From positions 7,921,112 to 7,985,111 of the forward strand of contig VUYV01000014.1 in the NCBI GenBank assembly GCA_008711295.1: a DNA stretch of 64,000 bases, read 5' to 3'. The stretch's first letter is position 1, and each line of letters opens with the position of its first letter. Below are positions 42,041 to 52,348 of the stretch, piece by piece. The notes beneath the pieces are model-generated. The model was given only the letters and a program-made list of their open reading frames with translations, made no database searches and had not been told where the DNA came from. Source of the stretch: Anarhynchus alexandrinus. Lineage: Eukaryota; Chordata; Aves; Charadriiformes; Charadriidae. The position numbers and the translations under genes are program-made.

Positions 42041-42198
42041 GGAATCATAGAATCATGTAGGTTGGAAAAGACCTTTAAGATCATCAAGTTCAACCATAAA
42101 CCTAGCACTGCCAGGTCCACCACTAAACCCCGTTCCTAAGTGCCGCATCTACATGTCTTTTAGATACCTCCAGGGGTGGTGACTCAGCCACTGCCCTG
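42041..42198 (-). mobile_element. CR1: CR1 LINE 3' fragment, minus strand
   Basis: It begins GGAATCATAGAATCATGTAG and continues GTTGGAAAAGACCTTTAAGA and TCATCAAGTTCAACC, the CR1 3' UTR in reverse complement. It ends near the conserved GATACCTCCAGGGGTGGTGA block. It has the same orientation as the copy 450 bases to the left but is a separate insertion with its own terminus. Confidence 0.93.
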
Positions 42199-45100
42199 AA
42201 TGTCAGGACTCTAGTTGCTGCTTGAAACTAGGCTGTGAAATAACCCAGTGGTGCTGAGCACACCCGGGATGTTTCAGGGCAGCATGCTGAAGGATGACAG
42301 CCAAGGTCCTTCTGGGCTGAGCTGTCCTTGTGCTGGGGACAGTCTGGAGCAACAGGAATGGTTGGGAAAGATGTGGACTTTGCTGCAAGGGAGGAAGAGC
42401 GGTCAGCAAAATCCCTGACTCCATCCCAGGCTCTCTTCCTCAGCAATCACCTGGGGGGTTGAGCTTGTGTGGCTTTCTCGTACAATAGCGTAGCACAGTG
42501 CACAGGTAGGTCCTGGTTTCAGGTTGCTTCATGTCAGTCCTCATTTCTCCCCAAAATGAGTGACTATCCTGTTTTCCCCAAACTTTTGCTTCTCCTGTAT
42601 AGTCAGTCCTTAAGTGCTCAGGAAACCCACCTGTCTGCTGCCTTCCAGGTTCAAAAGAGGGACAGAGATGAAGATCTATCTGCCTGCAGCCCTTTCCCCC
42701 TCAGAGCCTGTAAGGAATGAGAAAGCTGCACCTTCTCTCCATGCAGGAGCCTTTTTTGCTTAAGACTTCTTCTCCTTAACGGACATTTTGCCAATGTTTC
42801 TTTCTCCTAGAGCTGCTGTGCTGTGGAGGGTTTTAAAAGTACTGAGGAAGAGCCTTGGAGTATCACATGTGGAATAAGAGAGAGCTGCTCTCTCCTTAGT
42901 GGGAGCCAAAGGCTGGGACACCAGGAGGGACATGCTGTAGGCACCAGCAGTCACTCACCTCTCACTGACTTGTTAAAGTCTCCGTGGTGGGAGATGTTCC
43001 CCACGTTCTAGGAACAAGCATGTGTTTTGTGGCTTAACTTCAAGCATGTTTTTTCTGCTCCAGGCAGAGACGCAGACCTGGCAGCTGCAACACCAGTGGG
43101 TTGGCCATGGCCATTGCTACACGTTCTTGTCTTTCTCCACAGCTCCTCCACCAAGTCTAATTCTCCTGTGGAACGCCTTGGGGCTGGCCATCGTTTGACC
43201 CAAAGTTCCCAGAGGGGAACTCAAGATTTACCCCAGAATTTCATATTTGAGAGATTCCAGGCTTATCTTATCTGACGCATGTTCAGGGCCCAGTCTGTTG
43301 CTCTATTTTATATTTAGAGACTATATCTTCTTTAGTTACTGTGGACTTTACTTCCCTCTTGCTTTTCGTCTTTTTTCCTTCTTCTCCTCCTCCATCCTTT
43401 AGTCCAATCTGCTGATTTTATTCACCTGTTGTCTTTCTTTGAATAGTAAGGACAGAGCTCGTGTTTTGTGTTGCGTGTTGGTCCAAAACTTAACGTCATG
43501 GGCTGTCTAATTTCAGGGGCTTCCTGAAATATTGCCGTGATAGAAATAACAAAGAATACCACCAGCTCAGGCTGTTTCTCTTCAGGAAGGGTCTTCCATC
43601 TCCCCTGAAAAGCCTGTAAAGGACCCTGGATACGTCTAAGAAAGCCCTGCCCTCATGAAACTGAATGAACAGCTCCTTGATTCATTTGAAGATGATGATA
43701 AAAAGACAAAACACAAATGGCTGAGATCAGCCATCTGATCTTTCACCTTTGTGTCTAGATGAAAACACAGATTCTTAACCTTTGAGCCCTTCAAATGATT
43801 TCCTGATGAGCTTCAGCAATGGCAACAAGACTTAAGCTGCCACAGTTCAAGGAAAGTCAGCTTGAAAGCCTCTTTTATACTTCACAGCTTCAGGATTTAG
43901 TTCTAGATGAGAACAGTTTTTAATAAAATATTTGTTTACCTTGACAGGAAGGTGATTTTTTGTGGCTGTATTCAGGAAGGCAGGTAGGTTACACTTCCTT
44001 AGCAGGGCTCTCAGCAATAGGTCGGTGTCTGCATGGACAATACTGCTACCTGCCCTGTAGAGATTAAAATCTTGTCTTGACTGTGCAAGAAAGTAGGAGG
44101 AATGACTTCTAAGCACATGAAGCACACAGGGAGAATTGTTTTCCAGATACTTCCAGTTGTCGAAAGCTGTAAGTGAGAAGTGATTGTATGATCTCATGGC
44201 AGACCTGTCCTGCTGGTGGCTTATTTACTGGATGACTTAAGGAATAAAAGCATCTAGCTAAAGTTTGGTGGTACCTGGGGTATAACTTGTGTGTGGCTGG
44301 AGCACTGCATACAGCAAAGTGGTCTGGAGCCACCAGAGCTATTTTGAGATGCTCTTCAAATCCTCACAATGAGTTACCATTTACAGAAATGCTTTCAGGA
44401 TTTTTAGACTCTGTGTAAGCCACAGGTTTGTATGGAAGGTCCTGTTTGGTTAATGTTTATGGGAACATCTTCAGAAGGTATCCCAAACATCTTTTAGGTA
44501 GTGTACACTCTCTCCCAGTTCCATGGACACTGCAGGGAAAGGTGGCACATGTTGTGATATTCATATCACTCTCCTAAATGCTGTAAGTGCCCAATTCTCT
44601 TCTTGCTGAGACTTATTTTACACCATGAAAATGTCAAGGATTTGACTGACCTTACTCTTGATGCCCCTGAAGATGAAGTGAACCCAACATCTTGACGTGG
44701 TTACAAAAAAGAGTTTTTCTCATTGACTTACTGTCCAAATAAGATTTCTGACTACAACAGTTTCTTCCACAAGAGACTTACTGTTTGCAATGCTTTAAAT
44801 TTGACTTCCATAAATCTGAATATAAGAAATGCATCAACCTCAGTGGAATACACAGAATTCATTTAAAATACACCTCAAATAATCTGAGCTACTCTATTTT
44901 GACAGACTCTTTCATGGTTCTCTGCCACTGAAGGAAATTCTAAGAGATGCTTCAGACAGAAAATAGGAGTTATCTCAGACTTTTTGAGAATGGAGGATTC
45001 CTGGAAAAGCTAGGTTGTATAGAAATGTATAAAAAGCCGGGTTCTCTATATAAAACCTTATTACCAATTAAAGGCAACTCATCTAATATTTGGAGCTTTT

Positions 45101-48100
45101 CTTGTTCAAGTTAAGAACAAATCAGCAGAATTTTTTAACTGACACTTCATGGACATTGTCCATATCAACATGAATATCTTTCTCTTTGTCTGCAAATGCC
45201 CAGATCTATGAACAGCCTTCTCAGCACCAGGTCCCATCTCTAGCAGTCCTTCTTCAGGATTACATCTTAGATGATGAATGACTTATGCCTAGAATACACA
45301 GGTGAATTTTCCTCTTCTTTAGCGTGTTGTCCCACTTCTTTCTCCCACAGAGAGGAAAGATTTGAAAAAACTTAATTTTGTGAAGGCAAACACAAAGTCC
45401 CTCCAGCTCTGCTCCAGGACAGGAGGGCTCCAAGCTTCCTGATGGACACTAACCTTCTGGATGGAAGTCCTTTCTTGAGAACTCACAGAAATCAATAAAG
45501 ATGGGATTTCTAAACTTTAGTTCTGGTTTTTGCACCTCTGAAACCTGGTGTCACAACGTCCATCTCAACAGCCAGCTCTTCTGCTTCTTCTGTGGCAAAC
45601 CCAGGATCATTCAGATCAGAAGCAGCTTGACCCCAGAGACATTCCTAGCTTCAGGAGACAGGGTTCCTTCCACAAAGAAAATCTGTGGTTCCTAAAGACT
45701 GAATTGTGTCAGATAGAGGTGTCTGACAATGGAAGCACCACATTGGCTTCTGCAACCTCTTACCTGGAGCCTAGACTGGGATTGATGTTGGTGCACATAT
45801 GTTCAATCGCTGTACCACTATCCAGCACTAATATTTAGGTAGGGCTAATTTCTTTCTACTTATTCCTTATTACTTTCTCAGGGCTTGAATACCATAGTTC
45901 CAGAAACTGATCCTAACTTTTTAAGGAACGTGTCTCATGCTGCGCATAGATGTAGACTACTTACCTGTGCATAAAACAGCTGTCAAACCTGTGAGATCCC
46001 GTCTTACTGGTTGATATTATCTCATTTTGTATTCTGACAGGAAGAATAACTTTACATTTGTATCACAAATTTCTAGATAATACAATTTCTTACTTGCATT
46101 TAACCTCATTGGCTTCCCACTGTTTCATCTTGCACTTGTGCTACTATCAGGAGGACACATATTTTGGAGTACTTAATACAAATCCTCCAGACAAGTCCTT
46201 TCCTATCCCTCCATGACAAAAATTTGTTTGTGTGTGTGCATTTGGGGAAGGCTGTGAGCCTCACTTTTAACCTGAAGAGCTCAGTTTTAGTCTGGCTGCT
46301 GCTCTTTGACTCTGCCTGGATGAGGTTCCTCTGGCCCAGTTTCCTCACTCCTGGGGATGAGCAGGAACAACTCCCTGTGTCAAACAAGGTACCAGCCTCT
46401 TTGGGTAGATATCTCACCAGAAATAGCAATTTTTACTGGTCAAAACTTAAACAAACTGAAGGATAGGGCTGACTGGCAAAGACCAACCTCTGTCTTGCGC
46501 AGCTGATGGAGCTGATGGTGCAAGGAGTGGCTTGGATTCATGGTCATTCAGTCCAAGTCTTCCAGAGTTTGTGGCATGGATGAGCCTACGTGGGAAAGGA
46601 GACAGTGAAAAGCAGACATCGCCTGTGCATATCACACAGTTGGTATCTTCTGGTTTCAAATCCTGCCTGGATCACAGGAAGGGCTCCCACCTCATCTTCG
46701 TCCCAAGGCAGGGACCCCTTCTGCAGGTCTCTGATCTAACAAACTTGCAGTCCCAGCCACGCTTCTGTGCAGCATTGTCCATGTGTCATGGCAAGAGGAT
46801 GTGATGCTCGCTCTGGCAAAGCAATTTTGCAGTAGCTCTTTCACTGGCAGGTTGCAGACTTGCTTCTTTTGGAGGTAGTTACCTTCAAACAATCTTCTCC
46901 GGATCATGATCAGAAGGACAATTTTGAAGTTATTAAAGTGTAATCCTTGAGCAAATTAATGTTCTTCACCATGTGAAGGCTTCTGAATTAAGGCAAAGAA
47001 CAGAGAAATAACTAAGGCAGAGCTGGAGCACAGTCTTACGCTACGTAGCCCTTTCAGTAACATGTGCTCCAAGGTTCATGGATGTGTAAAGGGCTCAAGT
47101 TTGGTCCCTGCCCTTTCTAGAAATGAAGACTCTGTGCTGCTATCCCCTCCCAGTTGGTTGTGTCCTGCTGAGTGCGTGTGTCTTTTCCAGGGAAGGCTCT
47201 GAAACCCCAGGAAGAAGCAGAGTCTAGGGATAAGCCAGGCTGTAGAAGAGAAGGGAAGGGACAGGGCAGAGTCAAGAAAGCTGAATAAAACAAGAGGAGT
47301 GAGGAAATATGGGAAGAATAAAGAAAAAGGGAAGAAAAGGTCTGGTGTGAAGCCGGGGGTTAGAGTAGGGCTACATGGGGCACGAGGTGTACCAGGAATT
47401 GGAGGGGGAAAAAACCCAAACCAGTCAAGCACACCAATAGAGAGCAGCTATAGGTGTACCAGGGAAAATTAAGTACTGTTGGGGAATTTTTTTGTCAAGA
47501 ATGACTTTTTGAGGATTTTTTGTTTTTCATAAAAACAACTGGCAGTAACAAAATTGTTAAAAGAAAGAAAATATTTACCATCCCTCCCCCAAACAACCAT
47601 GATGGCAGTGCAGGTGGCAGTGTAGTATCTGCTGAGGGACGCAGGAAATACTGGGCTGCACTTCTTTTTCCTAAAAATGTAAGAAAAGTTATTTTCAAAA
47701 TTAAAAAGGAAAGAAACCAAGATCCCCAAAGGAAATTAATTAAAAGGTGAGTTTACACCAATCTAGAAGGAGATAAGAGGAAACATTCAGGTTATTGGAA
47801 AAGGATAGGCCAAAATACATCCTCAAACAGTGACACCAGGCATCTGTTTTACAGTGGTCCCGTGATGGAGCTGATGGCGAATGCACAGACCCGAGTGGTG
47901 CCCTGGGAGCGTTTTGTGCTGCATCCGCCTGCCGTGAGGTGCAGACCTTCCTCCAAAGGTGACATTCTCCAAAATGGAGAAACCTCTGCAGAGGCACCAA
48001 AAAGCCTGGGGTGGGGAAATGGCCGAAGATTTGGGGAGCCTGATTTCAGCCCCTTCCCTCTGAAGCAGCGAGCTGAGCACCCAGGTGTGTGCAGAGCCTT

Positions 48101-48575
48101 CTTGCTGCCCATACCCCAGCCACCCCCACCCTGTTTTATATGTTGGAAACACATTTAGGAAGCATGTCAGGCATGCTTGGGAAAAGGGTGGCTTTTATGC
48201 TGGCACGTTTTCCCAGCACGCCTACCGAGAGACCCACATGCCAAGCAGCAATGCCGGGCACCAGGCATCCCCAGCACCACAGCCTACGTAATGGGAGGAT
48301 GGATCTTTAGTGCCAGGGATTAAAGGTCCCGCCTTTCTTAAGGCTCGCACCAATGTTTCTGAGGAAATAAGTGTGCCCTGAGTCGTGCTAGGAGCGGGGC
48401 AGGGTGAGCAGGTGGGCTGGGGTGGGAGATGGGAGGAGAGACAGCTCTGGAGGGAGCCAGGAGACCCATGGAGATGCAGATGACAACTCACTTCTCCCTT
48501 GGTGTGCTGACTGGAGGTTCACACGCTGCCTGCCCTCCACCTGTGAGGCTGGGGGAGAGGAAGGCCATTATCTAT
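42199..48575. other. 6.4 kb unique non-coding sequence, no gene recognised
   Basis: I recognise no gene, RNA or transposon. CpG is scarce from about 43500 to 46900. Open frames reach 118 codons (47076-47432 minus, proline/phenylalanine-rich from a purine-rich plus strand) without domains. The region could hold diverged endogenous-retrovirus or old LINE material, or a lncRNA, that I cannot recognise by eye. Confidence 0.45.
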
Positions 48576-48775
48576 CATGCTAAAATCGATGGCGCCATCT
48601 GAAACCCAGCAAAGTTTCCCGGGGGTGCTCAAAATCCCGAGTCCCATGGCTTACATTACAGCCCCCGCCTGGCACGGCGGGTGCCCTCCTCCGGCAGAGC
48701 CGGCGGGGCCGAAGCTTTGCCTCTCGGTGACACCCGGCGCAGCAGTTTTCTGGAGTCTTTTGATGTGATGGCTGC
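48576..48775. promoter_or_regulatory. small CpG-rich patch
   Basis: CpG-dense text runs from GATGGCGCCATCTG (a palindromic core, CAGATGGCGCCATC-like) to CGGCAGAGCCGGCGGGGCCG and CACCCGGCGCAGCAG. At about 200 bases it is shorter than a typical CpG-island promoter. No exon is visible beside it. Confidence 0.3.
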
Positions 48776-49039
48776 AAGAAACCCACTGTCAGTCACACGC
48801 TGCGTGCGTGCACTGCAGGTCTAGAGGTCTCGTACTTATTCATTCTTGCCACAGCTCCAAGTCTTCATTTTCTTGCCCCAGGAAATGCACTTAATTATTT
48901 ATTTGTATTGGACCCAGGCTCGTAATACTTGGGTGCACACTACAAAGCGGTGTGCGAAGAACTATTGCTGGCTGCTGTCGCCCATCAGCCCCCCGCTTAC
49001 CCCAAGCCCCTGACAAGATAACTAACGCCATCGACTGCG

Positions 49040-49142
49040 CATTAAGATACACATTAAGAAAAAAGAAAGGTGAGATCCTCCCTGCTTGTAGCCCTGTTGA
49101 AAGCAATGGAGCTGACGTGCCCGGAAAAGTTAACCAGCGGTG
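49040..49142. repeat. possible ancient amniote repeat remnant
   Basis: GGTGAGATCCTCCCTGC, CCCTGTTGAAAGCAATGGAG and CTGACGTGCC resemble the 'gtgaaatcctggctccattgaagtcaatggcaaaactcc' consensus-like text common in bird and reptile DNA. It is diverged. Confidence 0.45.
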
Positions 49143-50589
49143 AACCAGTTCCTCCTCCTGTGCACCCTAAAAACAGCTTCAGTAGGGACATCCCCCAGGA
49201 GTTGGCTGGTGCCGGAGCAAGAGGACAAAGTTGGTTTTGCTGTGGACTCTGACATTGGCACCCGGCTAGGTCATGCCAGGCACCCAGGCAGCCACGGTGC
49301 CACCTCCATCAGCTGGCGGCCACCACAGCCTTGTCCTCCTGGTGCTGGGGTTAGGAAGTGCTACTGGGTGCCAGGACAGCATAAAAGTTAATTAAAGCTG
49401 GTGCTTTTGGAATTTAATTTATGCTGTTTGCCCATTTACAGTAGGATTTCAGCCTGGCAAACCTGCAATTGCAGTGGTGTCACTGGCCAGAGGTGAGCTC
49501 TGCTGTCACCTGCCTTTGTCCAGGCAACAGTTCTGCGGGCACACTGGTGGCTCTGCCCTGGTCTCAGTGCTCGAATTTGTGTCCACCTTTACCGATATCC
49601 ACAAAAATGTCCCCTCCACTGACCTCGGTATGCCTGACAGTTTGCCAAATGGCGTCTCTCATGGCATGCTCCTGGTGGGGTCACCACAAAGCCAGGTCAT
49701 GTCTGGAGCAGGTCAGAGCTGCACCCCAGTAGTTCAGGGCTGGACGAGCAGCACAGGAGGCACCAGGGATGGCTGATGTCTGGGTCACACATAGGTACTA
49801 CAGGGAGCCTGGGTTCAAGCTGTGGCTTGGAGTCAGGCAAGAAACCCAGGTTCCCCTGGAAGTATAGAAGACCACAGGTTGGGGTAGGTGTCCCTCACCC
49901 TGGAGCTTCCCTCTGTTGGTTCACCTTGGAAGACTGATGGGATTGCATGTCTTTGGGGAAAGCCCTCAGCACTGACAGGGAATCGCACCCATGAACGTTG
50001 TAATATTCATGCAAAAACCTTGTGTCAAGGGTAGTTACCACAAGGACTTTCCACACAGCATGGCCAGGACTGGATTGCTTTCCAGCCACTGGAGACACGA
50101 CCACTGAATGTGTTCTTCAGCTCCCTGTGTGCTGGGCTGGAGCTGCCATTGGGCCAAGTGGTGGGAACACAGAGTGGGTCCATCAGCATCCCTCTCCCAG
50201 CTGCCCCCTCACCTATTCACCCATCCAAAGGAGACCTCAACCCACGGTGTGGCCGCTCTGCCCACGTCACTGCGAGCAGCCCCATGTGTTCACCTTCCCC
50301 ACTGCTGCTCCTGCCTAACTCGAGCTGCGCGCCGCAGGGGATCACGGGGGAAACCTCAAGAGATGTCTACTTTTTATCCTAGCTTTGACGGTGATATTTT
50401 TCTTATTCCTAAAGAATAAGAGACGCTGCTCCTTTCTTCCAGCCCCCACGCAGCTCCATTGCCAGGGGATGTGTGTTTTGCAGCTCTCTGCTCAAGTAGC
50501 AGCGCGGAAAATCAGTCGTGCTGGACCGTAGCAAGGTTTTGCTCCTCCACGAACAGGAGCTGGGTTTTATTAACAGCAGCAGGATTTAT
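49143..50589. other. unique non-coding sequence
   Basis: GC-moderate sequence with several overlapping frames of 83-103 codons on the plus strand, all without recognisable domains. The overlap of three frames at 50022-50419 shows low stop density rather than coding selection. Confidence 0.45.
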
Positions 50590-50860
50590 TAATCCTTTTC
50601 AGAGAATCTAAAAAGCAGTCCGGGTGGCACTGGGATTATGGCACAGGTCTGGGAGTCCAGAAAGCTCTTTGCTGTGCCTGGCTCTGCCACCAACTTCTTA
50701 CATGACCTCAGGCGTATCACTTTGCTGCTTCCTACCTTGATCTCCCCATCTGGCAAGCAGAGATAATGCCGCCTTGCCTCGTACGGTTGTTGGAAAGATA
50801 AGTTTGTCATAATTTTTTGAGGTACTGAGATGCTACGGGAGATGGATAATGAGACAGACA
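50590..50860. repeat. ancient MIR/L3-like repeat, well-ordered remnant
   Basis: Blocks follow the expected order: GTGCCTGGCTCTGCCACC, CTTACATGACCTCAGGCGTA, TCACTTTGCTGCTTCC, CTTGATCTCCCCATCTGGCA, AGAGATAATGCCGCCTTGCC, TACGGTTGTTGGAAAGATAA and GGTACTGAGATGCTACGGG. They correspond to the 'gggcaagtcacttaacctc...tccccatctgtaaaatggggataat...gggttgttgtgagg...gagatgctacgg' series of old amniote SINE/LINE 3' ends. This is the clearest ancient copy in the window. Confidence 0.72.
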
Positions 50861-50984
50861 GAAAGATAGCTAGATAAGTCAATCTCTTCTCATTCAAGTG
50901 AAAACAGGCACTGCAGGTGCAGCGTTTGAGATTAATCATCAGAAAAATTAGTTCCCTCAGTATTTTTTCAGGAGGAAGAAACAG

Positions 50985-51095
50985 CCGTAGGGCCCAGTCC
51001 TGAAGAGAGTTATGCACATGAGTAACCTTCACTTGAATTCAAAGGGAGTACGCAAGTAAAACTACTCATGTGAGCAAGCGCACACTCCAGTTGCA
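50985..51095. repeat. ancient repeat, self-complementary 'cacatgagtaa' type
   Basis: GGGCCCAGTCCTGAAGAGAG, TTATGCACATGAGTAAC, TTCAAAGGGAGTACGCAAGT and AAACTACTCATGTGAGC follow the widespread reptile/bird text built around a 'gacttcaatgggactactcacgtg' core. ACATGAGTA and TACTCATGT are inverted relative to each other, giving an imperfect hairpin. It lies right after the MIR/L3-like copy and could be part of the same ancient element. Confidence 0.65.
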
Positions 51096-51203
51096 ACTTC
51101 TGAAAATGCCTAAATAAATGATGCGTCCCAACTGACACACGTCCCTAAGTCACCGGGATGCTTTTAAATATTTCCCTCAGACATTTTTTTTCTGCCCTTT
51201 ATT

Positions 51204-51230
51204 AGCCAGCTGCTAATAAAGCAGCTGGCT
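51204..51230. repeat. perfect inverted repeat, 10 bp stem, 7 bp loop
   Basis: AGCCAGCTGC (51204-51213) and GCAGCTGGCT (51221-51230) are exact reverse complements around the loop TAATAAA. Both arms contain the E-box-like CAGCTG palindrome. Confidence 0.9.
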
Positions 51231-51690
51231 TTCTGAGAAGCAGTGGGTTCCAGCTTTCTTTGCACATAAAATGAAACAAAAATAACCACAAATATATTGC
51301 TGATGGATCTTACACATGCTGTGATTTCATATATGCTATAATTGTATTATTCATTCAAACTAACCTGTTACGCTTTCAACATCATAGATGTTTGCCCTGT
51401 GTGAAACCCTGTCAAATATATTTACTTTTTTTTTTTCTTCTGTTTGTCATGCCAGAAAAGGGAAAGTTTAAAGGCATCTAAGTGGTTTTTTAACTTCTCT
51501 ACCACTGTATCCTATAGGAATCACTTTTTTTTTTCTCCAGACCAGAGCACGGAGCCCTTTAATAGGCCAGACCGGAGTCAGAAATTGAATAGGGTTATAT
51601 ATTCAGTTGCCATAGTTGCCATATGGTGCCAACATTGAATGAAATAAAATAAAAGTCCAGAAGGTCTGAGAGTCAATATTGGGGCAGCCC
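51231..51690. other. unique AT-rich non-coding sequence
   Basis: I see no gene. T-rich tracts lie at 51425-51440 and 51527-51536. Confidence 0.45.
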
Positions 51691-52075
51691 GCACAGCGTT
51701 GACTCTGGGACAAAACCCCCAGCCCCGGCGCAGGATGGCAAAAAAAAAACCCCAAACCCACAACCCCAAATGGCCAAAAAAATCTGCTGCAAAGGCAGAG
51801 GAAAAGTCTCACCGAAGGGGAAGCCAAAGCAGCGCGGTGTGGGGACGTGTCTGCGCCCAGGAGGAGCGGGAGAGCCAACCGAGGCGGTGCGGGCAGCGGA
51901 GAGAGAAAAACTCATCCGAGCGTGAAGTGGCGAACAGTCCGAACAATTGTCACGACAAGAGGAAACGCGTCTCAGCCCAGCTCAACCTCGCCTATCCCGG
52001 ATGAACAATTAACCGGCCGGGGGCTGCTGGCGTGAAAGGCAGCTCAAAGGAAACCGGGGGGCGAAGGCTCTACGG
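51691..52075. promoter_or_regulatory. CpG-richer block, possible regulatory element
   Basis: CpG density rises through words such as AGCGCGGTGTGGGGACGTGT, GAGGCGGTGCGGGCAGCGGA and AACCGGCCGGGGG. The 101-codon plus-strand frame at 51699-52004 and the three minus-strand frames across the same bases have no recognisable domain. The block could be a small CpG island, but no transcript evidence is visible. Confidence 0.3.
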
Positions 52076-52271
52076 AGAAAAAGAGCGAGGCGCTAAAACC
52101 AAGTGGATGTAAACAAATATGACAGGACTGTAAGGCATCCGATGTGGGCTTAGGGATGGGGAAGATATTACAAACCTGCTGGGTTTCAACGCGTGTTGTG
52201 AAAAGGGTGGCTGGGAATGTGGTATTTTACAGATGTGAGAACAAAAGATTTTAGGCAGCAACGGTAGGTGA

Positions 52272-52348
52272 TGGGGAGAAAAAAAAGGGGGGGGGGAAGA
52301 GAAAAATAGAAAAAAAAAGATTTAAAAAAAAAAAGAGGGGAAAAAAGT
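52272..52348. repeat. purine (G/A) low-complexity tract
   Basis: GGAG, A8, G10, AAGAG, A5, TAG, A9, GATTT, A11, GAGGGG, A6: an almost pure purine strand. Confidence 0.9.
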
